Source: Nannocystineae bacterium
Lineage (GTDB): Bacteria > Myxococcota_A > Polyangia > Haliangiales > Haliangiaceae
Reading direction: 5' to 3'
NCBI GenBank assembly: GCA_007133195.1
Contig: SLNH01000491.1
Span: 1-32,770, forward strand
Length of the DNA stretch: 32,770 bases
Shown: in pieces, positions 10,056-18,619 of the stretch
How positions within the stretch are numbered: the stretch's first letter is position 1
Layout: every line of letters begins with the position of its first letter
Made by a program: the position numbers and the translations under genes
The notes under the pieces: generated by a model
Seen by the model: the letters and a program-made list of their open reading frames with translations, nothing else
What the model was told of the DNA's origin: nothing
The model's database searches: none

Positions 10056-10571
10056 GTGACCGAACGCGACGACGACGAGCCGGGCGCCGGCGATGGAAGC
10101 ATCGTCACGCCCGAGATGATCGAGCGCTTCCGGCAGGTCGGCCTGCGCCTGGACCGCGCGGGGCGCCTGTGGCATCAGGAGCGCGAAATCACCCATCCGC
10201 GCCTAAGGCGTGCGATCCTTCGCTGGCTGGATCGCCGCGAGAGCGACGGAAGGCCGATCGTCCGCATGGACGAACAACGTTACGCCTACATCGAGGTCGA
10301 GGACGCGGAGCTGATTGTCACCTCCGCGCGATGGGACGGGAATCGGGCCGTTATCGCCGTAAACGACGGCTCGGAAGAAGAGCTCGCCTACGCCTCCCTG
10401 GAGGTGGGCCCGGATGACGCCCTGTACTGCGCCGTCAGGAACGGAAAACTCCGCGCGCGCATCGCCACCTCCGCCTATTACGTGCTCGCCGAGCGCATAG
10501 ATGAACGCGAAGACGGAGGATTCGACTTGTGCGCGGCGGGCGAGCGGTTTCCCATCCGCCGCCGGACGTGA
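10056..10571 (+). CDS. DUF1285-like conserved protein
   Basis: 171 aa from GTG 10056. The layout resembles DUF1285 proteins: a first strand block (LRLDRAGRLWHQEREITHPRLR), a middle RYAYIEVEDAELIV, and a C-terminal LRARIATSAYYVLAERI followed by FDLCAAGERFPI. The VEDA and SxYYxLxE elements are the most family-like parts. The assignment is from memory of the family pattern and is moderate. No signal peptide or membrane segment is seen, so it is probably cytosolic. A TATTTT hexamer (10046-10051) ends 4 nt before the GTG and no Shine-Dalgarno is visible. It is flanked closely by the DUF465-like gene (32 bp upstream) and a small exported protein (9 bp downstream), so a three-gene transcription unit is plausible. 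Confidence 0.7.
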   Translation: MTERDDDEPGAGDGSIVTPEMIERFRQVGLRLDRAGRLWHQEREITHPRLRRAILRWLDRRESDGRPIVRMDEQRYAYIEVEDAELIVTSARWDGNRAVIAVNDGSEEELAYASLEVGPDDALYCAVRNGKLRARIATSAYYVLAERIDEREDGGFDLCAAGERFPIRRRT

Positions 10572-10580
10572 CGGCTTGGA

Positions 10581-11036
10581 ATGGGTAAACCGGACGTCAT
10601 GGCGCGCGCCGCGCTACCCCTTTTGGTTTCCGCCGCGTTTGCCTGCGTGGACGCCGGCGACTACGAGGGCGTGTGGGTTGGGGAGGCCGCTGGTGAGGGC
10701 GAGACCCGAGAGGGGTTCGAGCGGGGCGATGCGCTCGAGGTCGAAATCATGGAGGCCGACCTAGGCGATTTGCGCGCCGAGATCAGCTCGTCGGACGGCC
10801 TGTTCGAAGACGAGCCGATCGAACCGATCCCGGGCGCGGAGCAAGACGCGCTCGCCGACATCACCTTTCCCGGGTCCCCGCTGCGCGTGTTTCTGGCGTT
10901 CGCGGACACCACCGACGGCGAGGGGCCCGCCCTCGTGGTGCTCGCGCTCTACGGCGATCCGAGCGTCGAGGTCCGAATCCTTCGGGGCGGCGCAGCGCCC
11001 CTTTACGGAATCTTTTCGCTCGAGCGCCGACGGTAG
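10581..11036 (+). CDS. Small exported protein or lipoprotein, unknown function
   Basis: 151 aa from ATG 10581. ATG 10599 (MARAALPLLVSAAFAC) is equally possible and gives a more typical signal sequence. The hydrophobic segment ends in AFAC, so a lipoprotein is possible, although -3 is Ala rather than Leu. The mature part is acidic (GDALEVEIMEADLGDLRAEI, then ADTTDGEGPALVVLALYG) and probably beta-rich, ending YGIFSLERRR. No known domain was recognised. It is 9 bp downstream of the DUF1285-like gene and converges on the Pal-type gene, with a hairpin in between. Confidence 0.6.
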   Translation: MGKPDVMARAALPLLVSAAFACVDAGDYEGVWVGEAAGEGETREGFERGDALEVEIMEADLGDLRAEISSSDGLFEDEPIEPIPGAEQDALADITFPGSPLRVFLAFADTTDGEGPALVVLALYGDPSVEVRILRGGAAPLYGIFSLERRR

Positions 11037-11044
11037 CGAAGGAG

Positions 11045-11067
11045 GGGCGGCGCGATCGGCGCCGCCC
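11045..11067. terminator. Bidirectional terminator hairpin
   Basis: A perfect 9-bp stem, GGGCGGCGC (11045-11053) with GCGCCGCCC (11059-11067), around the 5-nt loop GATCG. It sits in the 45-bp gap between two convergent genes. No T tract follows on either strand. Confidence 0.65.
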
Positions 11068-11081
11068 TACACCGCGAGTGC

Positions 11082-11594
11082 CTAGCGCTCCGCGACGAAC
11101 ACGCTGCGGCGATTCTCGTCGTGGTCCGTCGACGCCGGCTGCTCCTCGCCGTAGGTGACGATGTCGATCCGACTCTCGTCGATCCCGAGCTGCACGAGGA
11201 ACTCGCGCGCCGCGCGCGCCCGCCGCTCGCCCAGGGCGAGGTTGTATTCGGGCGTGCCGACCTCGTCGGTGTGCCCTTCGATGGTGAGCGCGCGGCTGTC
11301 GTCCTCGCGCATCCACTCGGCGTTTTCCTCGAGCTGGTCGCGCGCCTCGTCACTGAGGGCGCTCGAGTCGAACTCGAAGTAGATGACCTCGGTGAGCTGG
11401 GCGCTGGGCTCCGTCGGCTGGCTTACCCCGTCGCCCCCATCCGACCCGTTGTCGGACGTGGTGTCCCCATCGGAGCTCGTGTCCGCGGGCTGCTGGGGCT
11501 CCGGGGTCGTCTCCTCGCTATCCTGGCCTCCACACGCCGCAACGAGTCCGAGGCTCGCGGAAATGACGACAATCGAGAACGCCTTGCTAACCAT
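11082..11594 (-). CDS. pal: Pal-type OmpA-domain peptidoglycan-binding lipoprotein
   Basis: 170 aa. The signal peptide ends in the lipobox LVAA-Cys21. Residues 22-66 are an acidic, Ser/Thr/Gly-rich linker. Residues about 67-168 form the OmpA-like domain: IYFEFDSSALSDEARDQL, then the signature GHTDEVGTPEYNLALGERRA, with Asp110 and Arg124/125 the expected diaminopimelate contacts, then IVTYGEEQPA and the closing RRSVFV. It would anchor the outer membrane to peptidoglycan, as Pal does in the Tol-Pal system. No tolA, tolB or ybgF lies nearby, so other OmpA-family lipoprotein roles remain possible. The start ATG 11594 has an AGGAG 11 nt upstream. A promoter with a 17-bp spacer lies about 80 nt upstream. 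Confidence 0.88.
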   Translation of the reverse strand: MVSKAFSIVVISASLGLVAACGGQDSEETTPEPQQPADTSSDGDTTSDNGSDGGDGVSQPTEPSAQLTEVIYFEFDSSALSDEARDQLEENAEWMREDDSRALTIEGHTDEVGTPEYNLALGERRARAAREFLVQLGIDESRIDIVTYGEEQPASTDHDENRRSVFVAER

Positions 11595-11671
11595 GGTTCG
11601 TTAATCTCCTGGTCTTCGCCTGCGTCGATGATCGGGCGGCGATACACTTGGGACGCTTGAGTCTCGAACGA

Positions 11672-11700
11672 GTTTTACTCGCGGACGATGGTGGTCACAA
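11672..11700 (-). promoter_or_regulatory. Sigma-70-type promoter for the Pal-type gene
   Basis: Read on the minus strand: TTGTGA (11700-11695), a 17-bp spacer, then TAAAAC (11677-11672). Each box matches consensus at 4 of 6. The predicted leader is about 70 nt. Apart from this promoter, nothing is seen in the 203-bp gap 11595-11797. Confidence 0.5.
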
Positions 11701-11797
11701 GTAGGATAAACGCGAAACAGTGCCAAACCGCATCCGCTCGAAGCGCCTTCATGACCGCGGGGGCGCGCCCGCGCCAGCGCAGAGACGCGACAGCCGC

Positions 11798-12955
11798 TCA
11801 GGACGCGGAGCCGCCCCCGGCGAGCTCATGAATCTCGGCCTCGGAAAAGCCGTATTCGGCGAGCACCTCGGCGGAGTGTTCACCGTGCCCCGGCGCTGGG
11901 CTCGCCTGCCCGCCGCCGGCCGGAGTCCGCAGTTGCGGTATGCCGCCGGCCGCCGGCGGGGCGAACACGCCCCGCTCGACGAAAAGCGGGTGCGAGGGCA
12001 CCTCCTCGGGCTCGAGGACGGGCTCACAGCAGCAGTCCACGCCGTCGAAGACGGCCGCCCAGGCGTCGCGATCGCGGCCACGCAAGATGTCCTGCACCTC
12101 GGCCCGGACGCGCGCCTGGACGGCCGGGTCGGGATCGAGATCCGAGGCGTGCGGCTGCCTCCCGATCGCCTGGTTGAACGCGAACCAAAACTTGGGCTCG
12201 AGCGCGGCGACCGCGAGGTAGCGGCCGTCCGCCGTCTCGTAGATATCGTAGCTCGCGAGCCCGCCGTTTAGCGTCTCCTGGCCGCGCGTCGGCGCGCGCC
12301 CCGCGGCGGCGCCGCTCGCGAGCTCCGCAGCCAGGAGCGACAGCGCCCCCTCGGTCATCGAGATGTCGAGGTGGCGCCCCTCCCCCGTGCCCTGGCGCCC
12401 CACGAGCGCCGCCAAGATCGTCGTCGCCCCCCACAGGGCCCCGCCGGCGAGATCGGCGACCTGCACGCCAGGGACCGCGGGTGCGCCGCCTTGCGCGCCG
12501 CCCATGGCGAGCACGCCGGACAGGGCCGTGTAGTTCAGGTCGTGCCCGGCGCGATCGCGATACGGACCGGTCTGCCCGTAGCCGGAAATCGAGCCCAACA
12601 CGATCCCGCGGTTTTTCGCGCGGAGCGCGTCGTAGCCGATGCCTAGGCGATCGAGAACGCCCGGGCGAAAGCTCTCGACCACCACATCCGCCCGCGCCGC
12701 CATCCGCAACAGCGCCTCGCGGCCGGCCTCCGACTTCAGGTCGAGGACGAGCGAGCGTTTGTTGCGGTTGACGGCGAGGAACCGGCCGCCCATGCCCCCG
12801 CTTTGCGGGGGCAGCATCCGCATGTAATCGCCGACTTGCGGGTCTTCGATCTTCACGACGTCGGCGCCCATATCGGCGAGCGCCATCGTGAGGAAGGGCC
12901 CCGGCAAAAGGCGCGAGAGGTCGAGCACGCGAATGCCGGCGAGCGGACCCGTCAC
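11798..12955 (-). CDS. CoA-transferase family III enzyme, alpha-methylacyl-CoA racemase-like
   Basis: 385 aa from GTG 12955, chosen because GGGAG lies 8 nt upstream and the family normally begins at [21 protein letters not shown] 13009 would add 18 unlikely residues. Residues cover the CaiB/BaiF fold: the N-terminal CoA-binding part with [10 protein letters not shown] and [18 protein letters not shown], then [10 protein letters not shown], then [14 protein letters not shown]. The last motif, with His138, and VADLAGG, with Asp168, are 30 residues apart, as for the acid/base His-Asp pair of mycobacterial alpha-methylacyl-CoA racemase. A true transferase would carry its catalytic Asp in this region as well, so racemase is favoured but not proven. 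It lies 110 bp downstream of an SCP2 gene on the same strand, which fits branched-chain or steroid-side-chain acyl-CoA metabolism. Confidence 0.85.
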   Translation of the reverse strand: MTGPLAGIRVLDLSRLLPGPFLTMALADMGADVVKIEDPQVGDYMRMLPPQSGGMGGRFLAVNRNKRSLVLDLKSEAGREALLRMAARADVVVESFRPGVLDRLGIGYDALRAKNRGIVLGSISGYGQTGPYRDRAGHDLNYTALSGVLAMGGAQGGAPAVPGVQVADLAGGALWGATTILAALVGRQGTGEGRHLDISMTEGALSLLAAELASGAAAGRAPTRGQETLNGGLASYDIYETADGRYLAVAALEPKFWFAFNQAIGRQPHASDLDPDPAVQARVRAEVQDILRGRDRDAWAAVFDGVDCCCEPVLEPEEVPSHPLFVERGVFAPPAAGGIPQLRTPAGGGQASPAPGHGEHSAEVLAEYGFSEAEIHELAGGGSAS

Positions 12956-13065
12956 GCTGTCATCTCCCTGCGCCCCGGGGGGAGGCGATGAGCCAGCGGA
13001 TATCGGCATCCGCCGGGCCTATTTCCGAGCCTCGGCGCGCAGCGACGACCACCGGCACGGCAAGT

Positions 13066-13428
13066 TCAGCTTTGGGCCTCTTTGGCGGCGATGTCGAAGA
13101 ACTGCTGGAGCTTGGTGGCGAGCATCGGGTCGCCGGTGACCTTGAGCTTGCCCTGGAAGTAGAGCTGCATACCGGCCTGCGGATCGCTGAGCATCGTTTT
13201 GAAGTCGTCGTGCTCGACTTCGATCGTGCACTGCGCGTTGCCCTTATCGCCGCGCTCCGCCGTGGGCGGATCGGAGGTGAGATCGACCGTCCATTCGCCG
13301 CCACCTTCACCGGTGATCTTGAAGCAATAGACCGCGTCCACTTCCTTGGCCTTGTCCGGGTACTTCTTGAGCGCCTCAGGAACTTGAACGTCGAAGAGCT
13401 CTTGGGCGTCTTGGGGCAGGTTAGACAT
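13066..13428 (-). CDS. SCP2 sterol-binding domain protein
   Basis: 120 aa, a stand-alone SCP2-type lipid carrier. It has the N-terminal helix ([17 protein letters not shown]), the strand block [36 protein letters not shown], and the hallmark C-terminal [25 protein letters not shown]. The family binds sterols, fatty acids or acyl-CoAs in a hydrophobic tunnel and has no catalytic residues. ATG 13428 has the ideal GGAGG Shine-Dalgarno 7 nt upstream. The frame continues far upstream only because of base composition. The racemase-like gene follows on the same strand, so the pair is probably one transcription unit handling bulky acyl-CoAs. Confidence 0.92.
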   Translation of the reverse strand: MSNLPQDAQELFDVQVPEALKKYPDKAKEVDAVYCFKITGEGGGEWTVDLTSDPPTAERGDKGNAQCTIEVEHDDFKTMLSDPQAGMQLYFQGKLKVTGDPMLATKLQQFFDIAAKEAQS

Positions 13429-13482
13429 GGAATTCCTCCGAGAATGGATGGCAGCGACCCGGGGTCGTAAGCGAGGGCTCTC

Positions 13483-13509
13483 GTAACACGGCGCGTCAGC
13501 GACCGTCAA
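13483..13509 (-). promoter_or_regulatory. Possible promoter for the SCP2 gene
   Basis: On the minus strand a TTGACG (-35, 5 of 6; 13509-13504) is followed 15 bp later by TGTTAC (13488-13483). The -35 is good and the -10 is poor, so this is a weak call. The predicted leader is about 50 nt. Confidence 0.3.
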
Positions 13510-13550
13510 GCGCCGCTCTCGGCCCGAGATCCGGTCTCCAAACCAGCGGG

Positions 13551-14579
13551 TCAGCCGCGGTGCGACAAGGCCTCGACGACCTCTCCCGGAGCCACCGCCG
13601 CGCCCTGGATCACGCAACCCGGCCCCAAGGACGCGCCGGCCCCGATGTCGGCATCGACCACCACGCAGTGGGCGTCGATACGAGCGCCGTCCCCGATTCG
13701 CGTTACGCCGCGAAGCTGGACACCCGGCGCGATCCACACGTCGCCGCCGACCGGGCCCACGTCTGCGTCGACGAACGTCTGCTCCGGGGATACGAGCGTC
13801 ACGCCCGCGCGCATGAGCGCCTCGCGCCGCCGCCGCTGATAGGTGGCCTCGACCGCGGCGAGATCGACCCGATCGTTTACCCCCGCGACCTCCTCGTAGG
13901 GCGCCTCGACCACGCCTACGCGCCCGCGGCGGGCCGCCTTCTCGATGAGATCGGTGAGGTAGAGCTCGCCTTGCGCGTTGTCGCTCGTGAGCGACGCGAT
14001 GTCCCCGCGCAAGCGACCGAGCGCCATGGCGTAAAAGCCCGCGTTGAACTCGGTGATCGCCCTCTCCTCGGCGGTGGCGTCGGCGTGTTCCACGATGCGA
14101 ACCACCTCGCCTTCGGCGTCGCGGACGATCCGGCCATAGGGGAGCTGTCGCGGCATGGTCGAAGACACGAGCGAAAGCCCGGAGCTCGCGCCCTCGCACG
14201 CGCGGACGAGCGCGGCCAAAACATCGGCCGGCAGGAGCGGCACGTCGCCCGAGGTGACGACCACGACCCGATCGTCGGCCTCGCTTGCGAGCTCGCCGAG
14301 CGCGGTCATCACGGCGTGGCCCGTCCCGTTGGGCTCTCGCTGGTGAGCGATCGCGATGTTGCCCTGGCCGTAACGCGCGGTGAGATCGGCCCGGACGCGC
14401 TCGATTTGGTGCCCGAGCACGGCGACGATCCGCTCCGCTCCCGCGGCGCGGGCCGAATCGATCGCCCAAGCGAGCAAAGGACGGCCGCCGACTTCGTGCA
14501 GCACCTTGGCGCGGTCACTGCGCATTCGGGTTCCGAGCCCGGCGGCGAGGATAACGGCGAGGGGCGGACGTGCTTTCAT
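13551..14579 (-). CDS. GlmU-like N-acetylglucosamine-1-phosphate uridyltransferase with shortened beta-helix
   Basis: 342 aa from ATG 14579, with GAGAGAG upstream. Residues 1-230 are a full sugar-nucleotidyltransferase domain close to GlmU: LAAGLGTRMRSDRAKVLHEVGGRPLL (dinucleotide loop and catalytic Lys), GTGHAVMTA, the metal-binding SGDVPLL, EFNAGFYAM, QGELYLTDLI and the second metal Asn in GVNDRVDLA. The reaction would be UTP plus GlcNAc-1-P to UDP-GlcNAc. The rest, about residues 265-330, is a short run of hexapeptide repeats (VDADVGPVGGDVWIAPGVQL, then VVVDADIGAGASLGPGCVI). True GlmU is about 455 aa and carries the acetyltransferase site beyond this point, so that half is absent. The stop is clean, with no frameshift remnant seen downstream. 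The sugar specificity is therefore inference. Confidence 0.82.
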   Translation of the reverse strand: MKARPPLAVILAAGLGTRMRSDRAKVLHEVGGRPLLAWAIDSARAAGAERIVAVLGHQIERVRADLTARYGQGNIAIAHQREPNGTGHAVMTALGELASEADDRVVVVTSGDVPLLPADVLAALVRACEGASSGLSLVSSTMPRQLPYGRIVRDAEGEVVRIVEHADATAEERAITEFNAGFYAMALGRLRGDIASLTSDNAQGELYLTDLIEKAARRGRVGVVEAPYEEVAGVNDRVDLAAVEATYQRRRREALMRAGVTLVSPEQTFVDADVGPVGGDVWIAPGVQLRGVTRIGDGARIDAHCVVVDADIGAGASLGPGCVIQGAAVAPGEVVEALSHRG

Positions 14580-14931
14580 CGCGACTCTCTCTTCGTCCTC
14601 TGCGCGGTCCCGCCGCCCCCCTCGCGCGCGCAGACGCGGGGCGCGAGCGGCATCCACCGCCTCGTGGGGACAGCCCGGCTTCGGTGGTCCCTGGGCTCCG
14701 GGGGGTCCGTATGAACCAAGCTGCTCCCTCGCGCAAGATCTCGGGCGTTCTATCGTGGCACAGGACGCCGAACATACCCGGCACTGCGTGGGCGTAGGCG
14801 GGTGCCCGGCTGGTCGCCCGTGTAGCCTGTCCTGCGATGAGAACGCATACCCGGACGGGGAGGTCGTCCGGCCGGAATTGCGCACGGGAATTTTAGTGAG
14901 CTCCAGCATTCGTTATACTTCTGCGCAGACG
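14580..14931. other. Divergent intergenic region
   Basis: A 352-bp gap between the GlmU-like gene (-) and the GGDEF/EAL gene (+). Open frames here are composition artefacts. The only signal I can support is the TATACT element just before 14932. No convincing operator, RNA gene or riboswitch was seen. Confidence 0.5.
14892..14919 (+). promoter_or_regulatory. Promoter candidate for the GGDEF/EAL gene
   Basis: TATACT (14914-14919) is a 5-of-6 -10 hexamer. A weak -35 (TTTAGT, 14892-14897) is 16 bp upstream. The -10 ends 12 nt before ATG 14932 and no Shine-Dalgarno is present, implying a leader of only a few bases. Confidence 0.45.
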
Positions 14932-17382
14932 ATGAGGAGCCACGAGCGACGACGATCTCCGCGGGGCTCCCGCGCCTTTGCCGAGAGCCAAGACCGCCAG
15001 CGCGATCACGGAGGATCCGAGGACGGCTACGACGCGGCGGATTCCGACGGCGGCTCGAGCGAAGCGGCCACGCGCGAAAAGCTCGCGCGGGCCGAGCACG
15101 AGATCGAGGAAATGCGAGGCATGCTCGAGCGCCTCAGCTATCGAGACGGCCTCACGGGGCTGCTCAACCACCGGGCGTTTTGTGAGCGTCTGGACCGGGA
15201 GCTCGCCATCGCCCGCGCGGATGGCGTTCCGCTCTCGGTGCTGTTCGGCGACATCGATCATTTCTCTGCCCTAAACAGCGAGCTCGGCCACGCTTTCGGC
15301 GACGGGGCGCTCGTCGAGGTAGCCACGATCCTGGCTCAAGGGGAGGATCGCGGCGCCATCGCCGGACGCTACGGAGGGGAGGAGTTCGCGGTGCTCCTGC
15401 CGGGCGCGGCGAAGGACGAGGCGGCCATCCGCGCAAACCGCCTTCGCGATCAGATCGCCAAGGAGGCGTTCGCCGGCGGCCGGGCGCTCACCGTGAGCTT
15501 CGGAATCGCAACCTACCCGGACGACGGCGACGATCTGGAGTCGCTCACCCGCTCGGCGGAGTGGGCGCTGCGCGCCGCCAAGCAGAGCGGAAGGAACCGC
15601 GTTCATATCTACCGCGAAGACGAGCCTCCACCGAGCGATCACCACGGGTCCGACGGCTGGCCGGCGAGCGCGCCGACGGGGCGCGACGGCCGTGAGGTCA
15701 GATTCCCATCGCCGCGCGAACGCTTCAGCGTGGTGGCCAGCGCCCTCGAGCGCGACCGGTCCCTAAGCTGCCTGTACATCGATCTGTCGGCGCTGGGCCG
15801 CATCGAAATGGAGCACGGCGTCCCCAAACACGCCGAGGTGCTAGAGCAAGTCGGATTTCTCCTCGAGGCGGCGCGCGGCGAGCGCCTGCGCCGAGACGAC
15901 ATCATCTGCCGGGCCGAGCACGGCGACGCCTACGTCTGCTTCCTGTCCCCATCGCGCACGCGCGCCGCGACGCTCGCCGCCGATTTGGAGCGGGTCGCCG
16001 CGCGGGTCGAAGAGATGCTCGAGCGGGGGCTCGGCAACGAGGTCCACGCGCTCATCCGCGAGCGGCCGCGCATTCCGGTGGGCTTCGCGCGGGTGCTCAA
16101 AAACCCGATGCTGCGAGCCGAGCGCCTCATCGACAGGCTGATCGTTGAGGCCCGCGACGCCGCCGAACTGCAGCGCCAGCGGGCGATGCAGCTCGACAAA
16201 AATTTGGTGCAGGAGATTATCCTGCACGAGCAGGTCGGGCCGGTCTACCAGCCCATCGTCCAGCTGGAGACGGCCGAGATCTTCGGGTACGAGAGCCTGA
16301 GCCGCGGGCCGGCGGACACGGCGCTCGAGTCCCCGGCGGCGCTGTTCACGGTCGCCGACAACGTAGGCCTCACGTTCGAGCTCGACCGAGCGTGCTTCCG
16401 CGGGGCGCTGCGGGGGGCAGTCGGCCTGGAGCCGGTACACAGGCTGTTCGTAAACCTCTTGCCCCTCTCGTTCTACGATCCCTCCTTCATCGAATCGGAG
16501 GTCTCGAAACTTCTGCACGCCGCGGGCCTCACGCCGAGCCATGTCGTCTTCGAGATCACCGAGCGCCTGGCGATCGAAAACTTCAGCTCGTTCCGGCGCC
16601 TTTTGGCCTCCTACACCGAGATGGGCTTCGGTGTGGCCATCGACGACGTGGGCACGCGCCACTCGAACCTCGAATCGGTCATGGCGCTCAGGCCGCAGTT
16701 CATCAAGATCAGCGACATCCTCACGCGCGGCGTGTCGCGCTCCACGGTCAAGCGAGAGATGCTGCGCTCCCTCGGGCGCATCGCGCAGACCATCGACGCC
16801 GTGGTGGTGGCGGAAGGAATCGAGACGGCCGACGATTTGGCCGTGCTGATCGATCTCGGCGTCACCTACGGACAGGGCTTCTTTTTGGGCCGGCCGGGCC
16901 GCGCGTTCCCCGACGTCCCACCCGCGATCCAGCGAAGCGTGCGCGCGCTGTCGCGCACGGGATCGCCGCCGATCCCGGCGCCGCCCGCCGACGCCGACGA
17001 CGATGAGCTGCACCGTCGAGCCTCCTGGACGATCCGCGACGCCGTGCTCGAGCGCGCACACCGCTCGGGCGAGCTCGTGGGTACGGACGGGGAGATGCTG
17101 GCCGAATCGCTCGGCGCGGACGAAGGTGAAGACGCAGACGCAGCGCCGCTCGCCGGTCCCGCGGAGGAGACCACCCCCACCGCGGAGCCGAGGCGGGCCG
17201 GGCGAGCCCTCGAGATGCCCCTCGTCGCGGGAGACGGGAAACCGGTGGCGGACGAGGAACTCGGCGAGCGACGTCCGAACGAAGGCTCGGTCTCGCTCAT
17301 GGAGAGTTTGCGGCTGGGCGACGAGGCATCCGATCCGCAGCTCGAGGAAGAGTCGACCGCCGGGGGTACGGCGAGTCCGTAA
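14932..17382 (+). CDS. GGDEF - degenerate GGDEF - EAL c-di-GMP signalling protein
   Basis: 816 aa, with no membrane segment or sensor domain. Residues about 48-67 are a helix leading into a GGDEF domain (70-225) with an intact RYGGEEF (Gly148-Phe152), Asp107, Asn115 and Asp124. The inhibitory RxxD site is absent (Asp139 and Ala142 stand in its place), so a cyclase would lack product inhibition. Residues about 240-420 resemble a second GGDEF fold in which the signature is replaced by EHGDAYVCF. The EAL domain (430-670) has YESLSR (Glu454), Asn508, Glu541, Asp571-Asp572, Lys592 and Glu631, so phosphodiesterase activity is plausible. The DDFGTGYS loop is altered to DDVGTRHS. The last 140 residues are an acidic low-complexity tail. 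ATG 14932 is chosen by the adjacent -10. The PilU/T-like gene is 36 bp downstream. Confidence 0.9.
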   Translation: MRSHERRRSPRGSRAFAESQDRQRDHGGSEDGYDAADSDGGSSEAATREKLARAEHEIEEMRGMLERLSYRDGLTGLLNHRAFCERLDRELAIARADGVPLSVLFGDIDHFSALNSELGHAFGDGALVEVATILAQGEDRGAIAGRYGGEEFAVLLPGAAKDEAAIRANRLRDQIAKEAFAGGRALTVSFGIATYPDDGDDLESLTRSAEWALRAAKQSGRNRVHIYREDEPPPSDHHGSDGWPASAPTGRDGREVRFPSPRERFSVVASALERDRSLSCLYIDLSALGRIEMEHGVPKHAEVLEQVGFLLEAARGERLRRDDIICRAEHGDAYVCFLSPSRTRAATLAADLERVAARVEEMLERGLGNEVHALIRERPRIPVGFARVLKNPMLRAERLIDRLIVEARDAAELQRQRAMQLDKNLVQEIILHEQVGPVYQPIVQLETAEIFGYESLSRGPADTALESPAALFTVADNVGLTFELDRACFRGALRGAVGLEPVHRLFVNLLPLSFYDPSFIESEVSKLLHAAGLTPSHVVFEITERLAIENFSSFRRLLASYTEMGFGVAIDDVGTRHSNLESVMALRPQFIKISDILTRGVSRSTVKREMLRSLGRIAQTIDAVVVAEGIETADDLAVLIDLGVTYGQGFFLGRPGRAFPDVPPAIQRSVRALSRTGSPPIPAPPADADDDELHRRASWTIRDAVLERAHRSGELVGTDGEMLAESLGADEGEDADAAPLAGPAEETTPTAEPRRAGRALEMPLVAGDGKPVADEELGERRPNEGSVSLMESLRLGDEASDPQLEEESTAGGTASP

Positions 17383-17418
17383 CGACCACCCGGGGCCGGC
17401 GCCCGCCGCGTGACACCC

Positions 17419-18495
17419 ATGGATCAACCGACGTTCAACAAACTTCTCGCGTTCGGCGTAGAGCGGGGGGTCTCCGATATCCACTTCGAGGTCGGTTATC
17501 CGCCGCACTACCGCCTGCACGGCGAGCTGTTGGGGGCCGTCAAGGTCCCGCCCCTCACCGCCGCGGACACGGAGGCGATCGCGGCGATGATCCTCGGCGA
17601 TCGCACGAAGATCGACTTCCACCGCCCGTTCCCGGAAGTCGACATGTCGTATTCCCTCGCCGGCATGGGTCGGTTCCGCGCGTCGATCTTCCGCCAGCGC
17701 GGCTCGGTGGGGATCGTCATGCGGCTGATCCCGTTCGAGGTGCGGGCCGTGGAGGAGCTGAACCTCCCGCCGGTCCTCGGCGAAATTTGCGAGGCGAGGC
17801 GCGGATTGGTCCTCGTGACTGGCGCGACCGGAAACGGCAAGTCGACGACCATCGCCGCGATGATCCGTTACATCAACGAATCACGCCACGCCCACATCCT
17901 CACCATCGAAGACCCGATCGAGTTTCTGTTCGAGCCACAAAAATGCATGATCATTCAGCGGGAGGTCGGGACCGACACCGACAGCTTCCGGGGGGCGGTG
18001 ACCGCGGCGCTCAGGCAGGATCCCGACGTGATCATGGTGGGCGAGGTCCGCGAACAGGATACGGCGGAGACCTGCCTCAAGGCGGCCGAGACCGGGCATC
18101 TGGTGATCTCGGCGATTCACACGCCCGACACCGTGTCGACGATCCAGCGCTACGTGGGCCTGTTTTCCCAAGACTCTCAGGACATCGTGCGCCAGCGGCT
18201 CGGCGACTCCCTTCAGGCGATCATCTCGCTCCGGCTGCTTTCCGGGAAGGAGGGGCGAAGTCGCATTCCCGCGGTCGAGATCCTGCGCGTGACGAGGACG
18301 ATCCGCGAGTGCATTCGGCAAGGACGGCTCGGCGAGCTCCCCGAGCTGATCCGCAAGGGCCGCGATCTGTACAACATGCAGCTGTTCGATCAGCACCTCC
18401 TCGACCTCGCTCAGGCCGGCCTGATCAGCGTAGAGGCCGCCCTGTATGCGTCATCGAACCCCGAGGAGTTCGAGCGCGCGCTCAACCTCGGTTGA
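17419..18495 (+). CDS. PilT/PilU-family type IV pilus retraction ATPase
   Basis: 358 aa from ATG 17419; GTG 17410 would add three residues. The N-terminal domain ([28 protein letters not shown]) is followed by the secretion ATPase core. The Walker A is GATGNGKST (Lys141, with Ala and Asn where PilT has Pro and Ser). Next come [10 protein letters not shown] (Asp box), Walker [10 protein letters not shown] (Glu209) and the His box SAIHTPD (His234). The tail, [18 protein letters not shown] then [12 protein letters not shown], is closer to PilU than to PilT, which has an AIRAGES motif. The protein would power pilus retraction at the inner-membrane base, often as an accessory to PilT. No other pil gene is in the window. 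Its position after a c-di-GMP gene suggests co-expression and regulation of twitching or surface behaviour. Confidence 0.9.
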   Translation: MDQPTFNKLLAFGVERGVSDIHFEVGYPPHYRLHGELLGAVKVPPLTAADTEAIAAMILGDRTKIDFHRPFPEVDMSYSLAGMGRFRASIFRQRGSVGIVMRLIPFEVRAVEELNLPPVLGEICEARRGLVLVTGATGNGKSTTIAAMIRYINESRHAHILTIEDPIEFLFEPQKCMIIQREVGTDTDSFRGAVTAALRQDPDVIMVGEVREQDTAETCLKAAETGHLVISAIHTPDTVSTIQRYVGLFSQDSQDIVRQRLGDSLQAIISLRLLSGKEGRSRIPAVEILRVTRTIRECIRQGRLGELPELIRKGRDLYNMQLFDQHLLDLAQAGLISVEAALYASSNPEEFERALNLG

Positions 18496-18556
18496 ACGCG
18501 GACGGACGCTCGGACCTCGGCCCGCGCGGGGCGAAGCTCCACGTACCGGCGCCCGA

Positions 18557-18600
18557 CCGGGCCGTCGGCAGGTGCGAGGAAGCACCGCGCGACGGGCCGG
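18557..18600. terminator. Bidirectional terminator hairpin
   Basis: A 19-nt arm (18557-18575) pairs with 18582-18600 around the 6-nt loop GAGGAA. The inner stem is GGTGC/GCACC and the outer stem CCGTCG/CGACGG plus flanking GC pairs, with one 3x3 internal loop and one mismatch. It lies between the convergent PilU-like gene and the 18620 gene. No T tract is seen. Confidence 0.6.
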
Positions 18601-18619
18601 GGCCGACGCGGTAGGCGGC

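Noticed and set aside
14580-14931. Possible RNA gene or riboswitch upstream of the GlmU-like gene (a glmS-ribozyme-like element was considered)
   Set aside because: No conserved core, pseudoknot or strong hairpin could be recognised.
15841-17622. 593-codon minus-strand open frame opposite the GGDEF/EAL gene
   Set aside because: No motifs, and the plus strand encodes recognisable GGDEF and EAL domains there.
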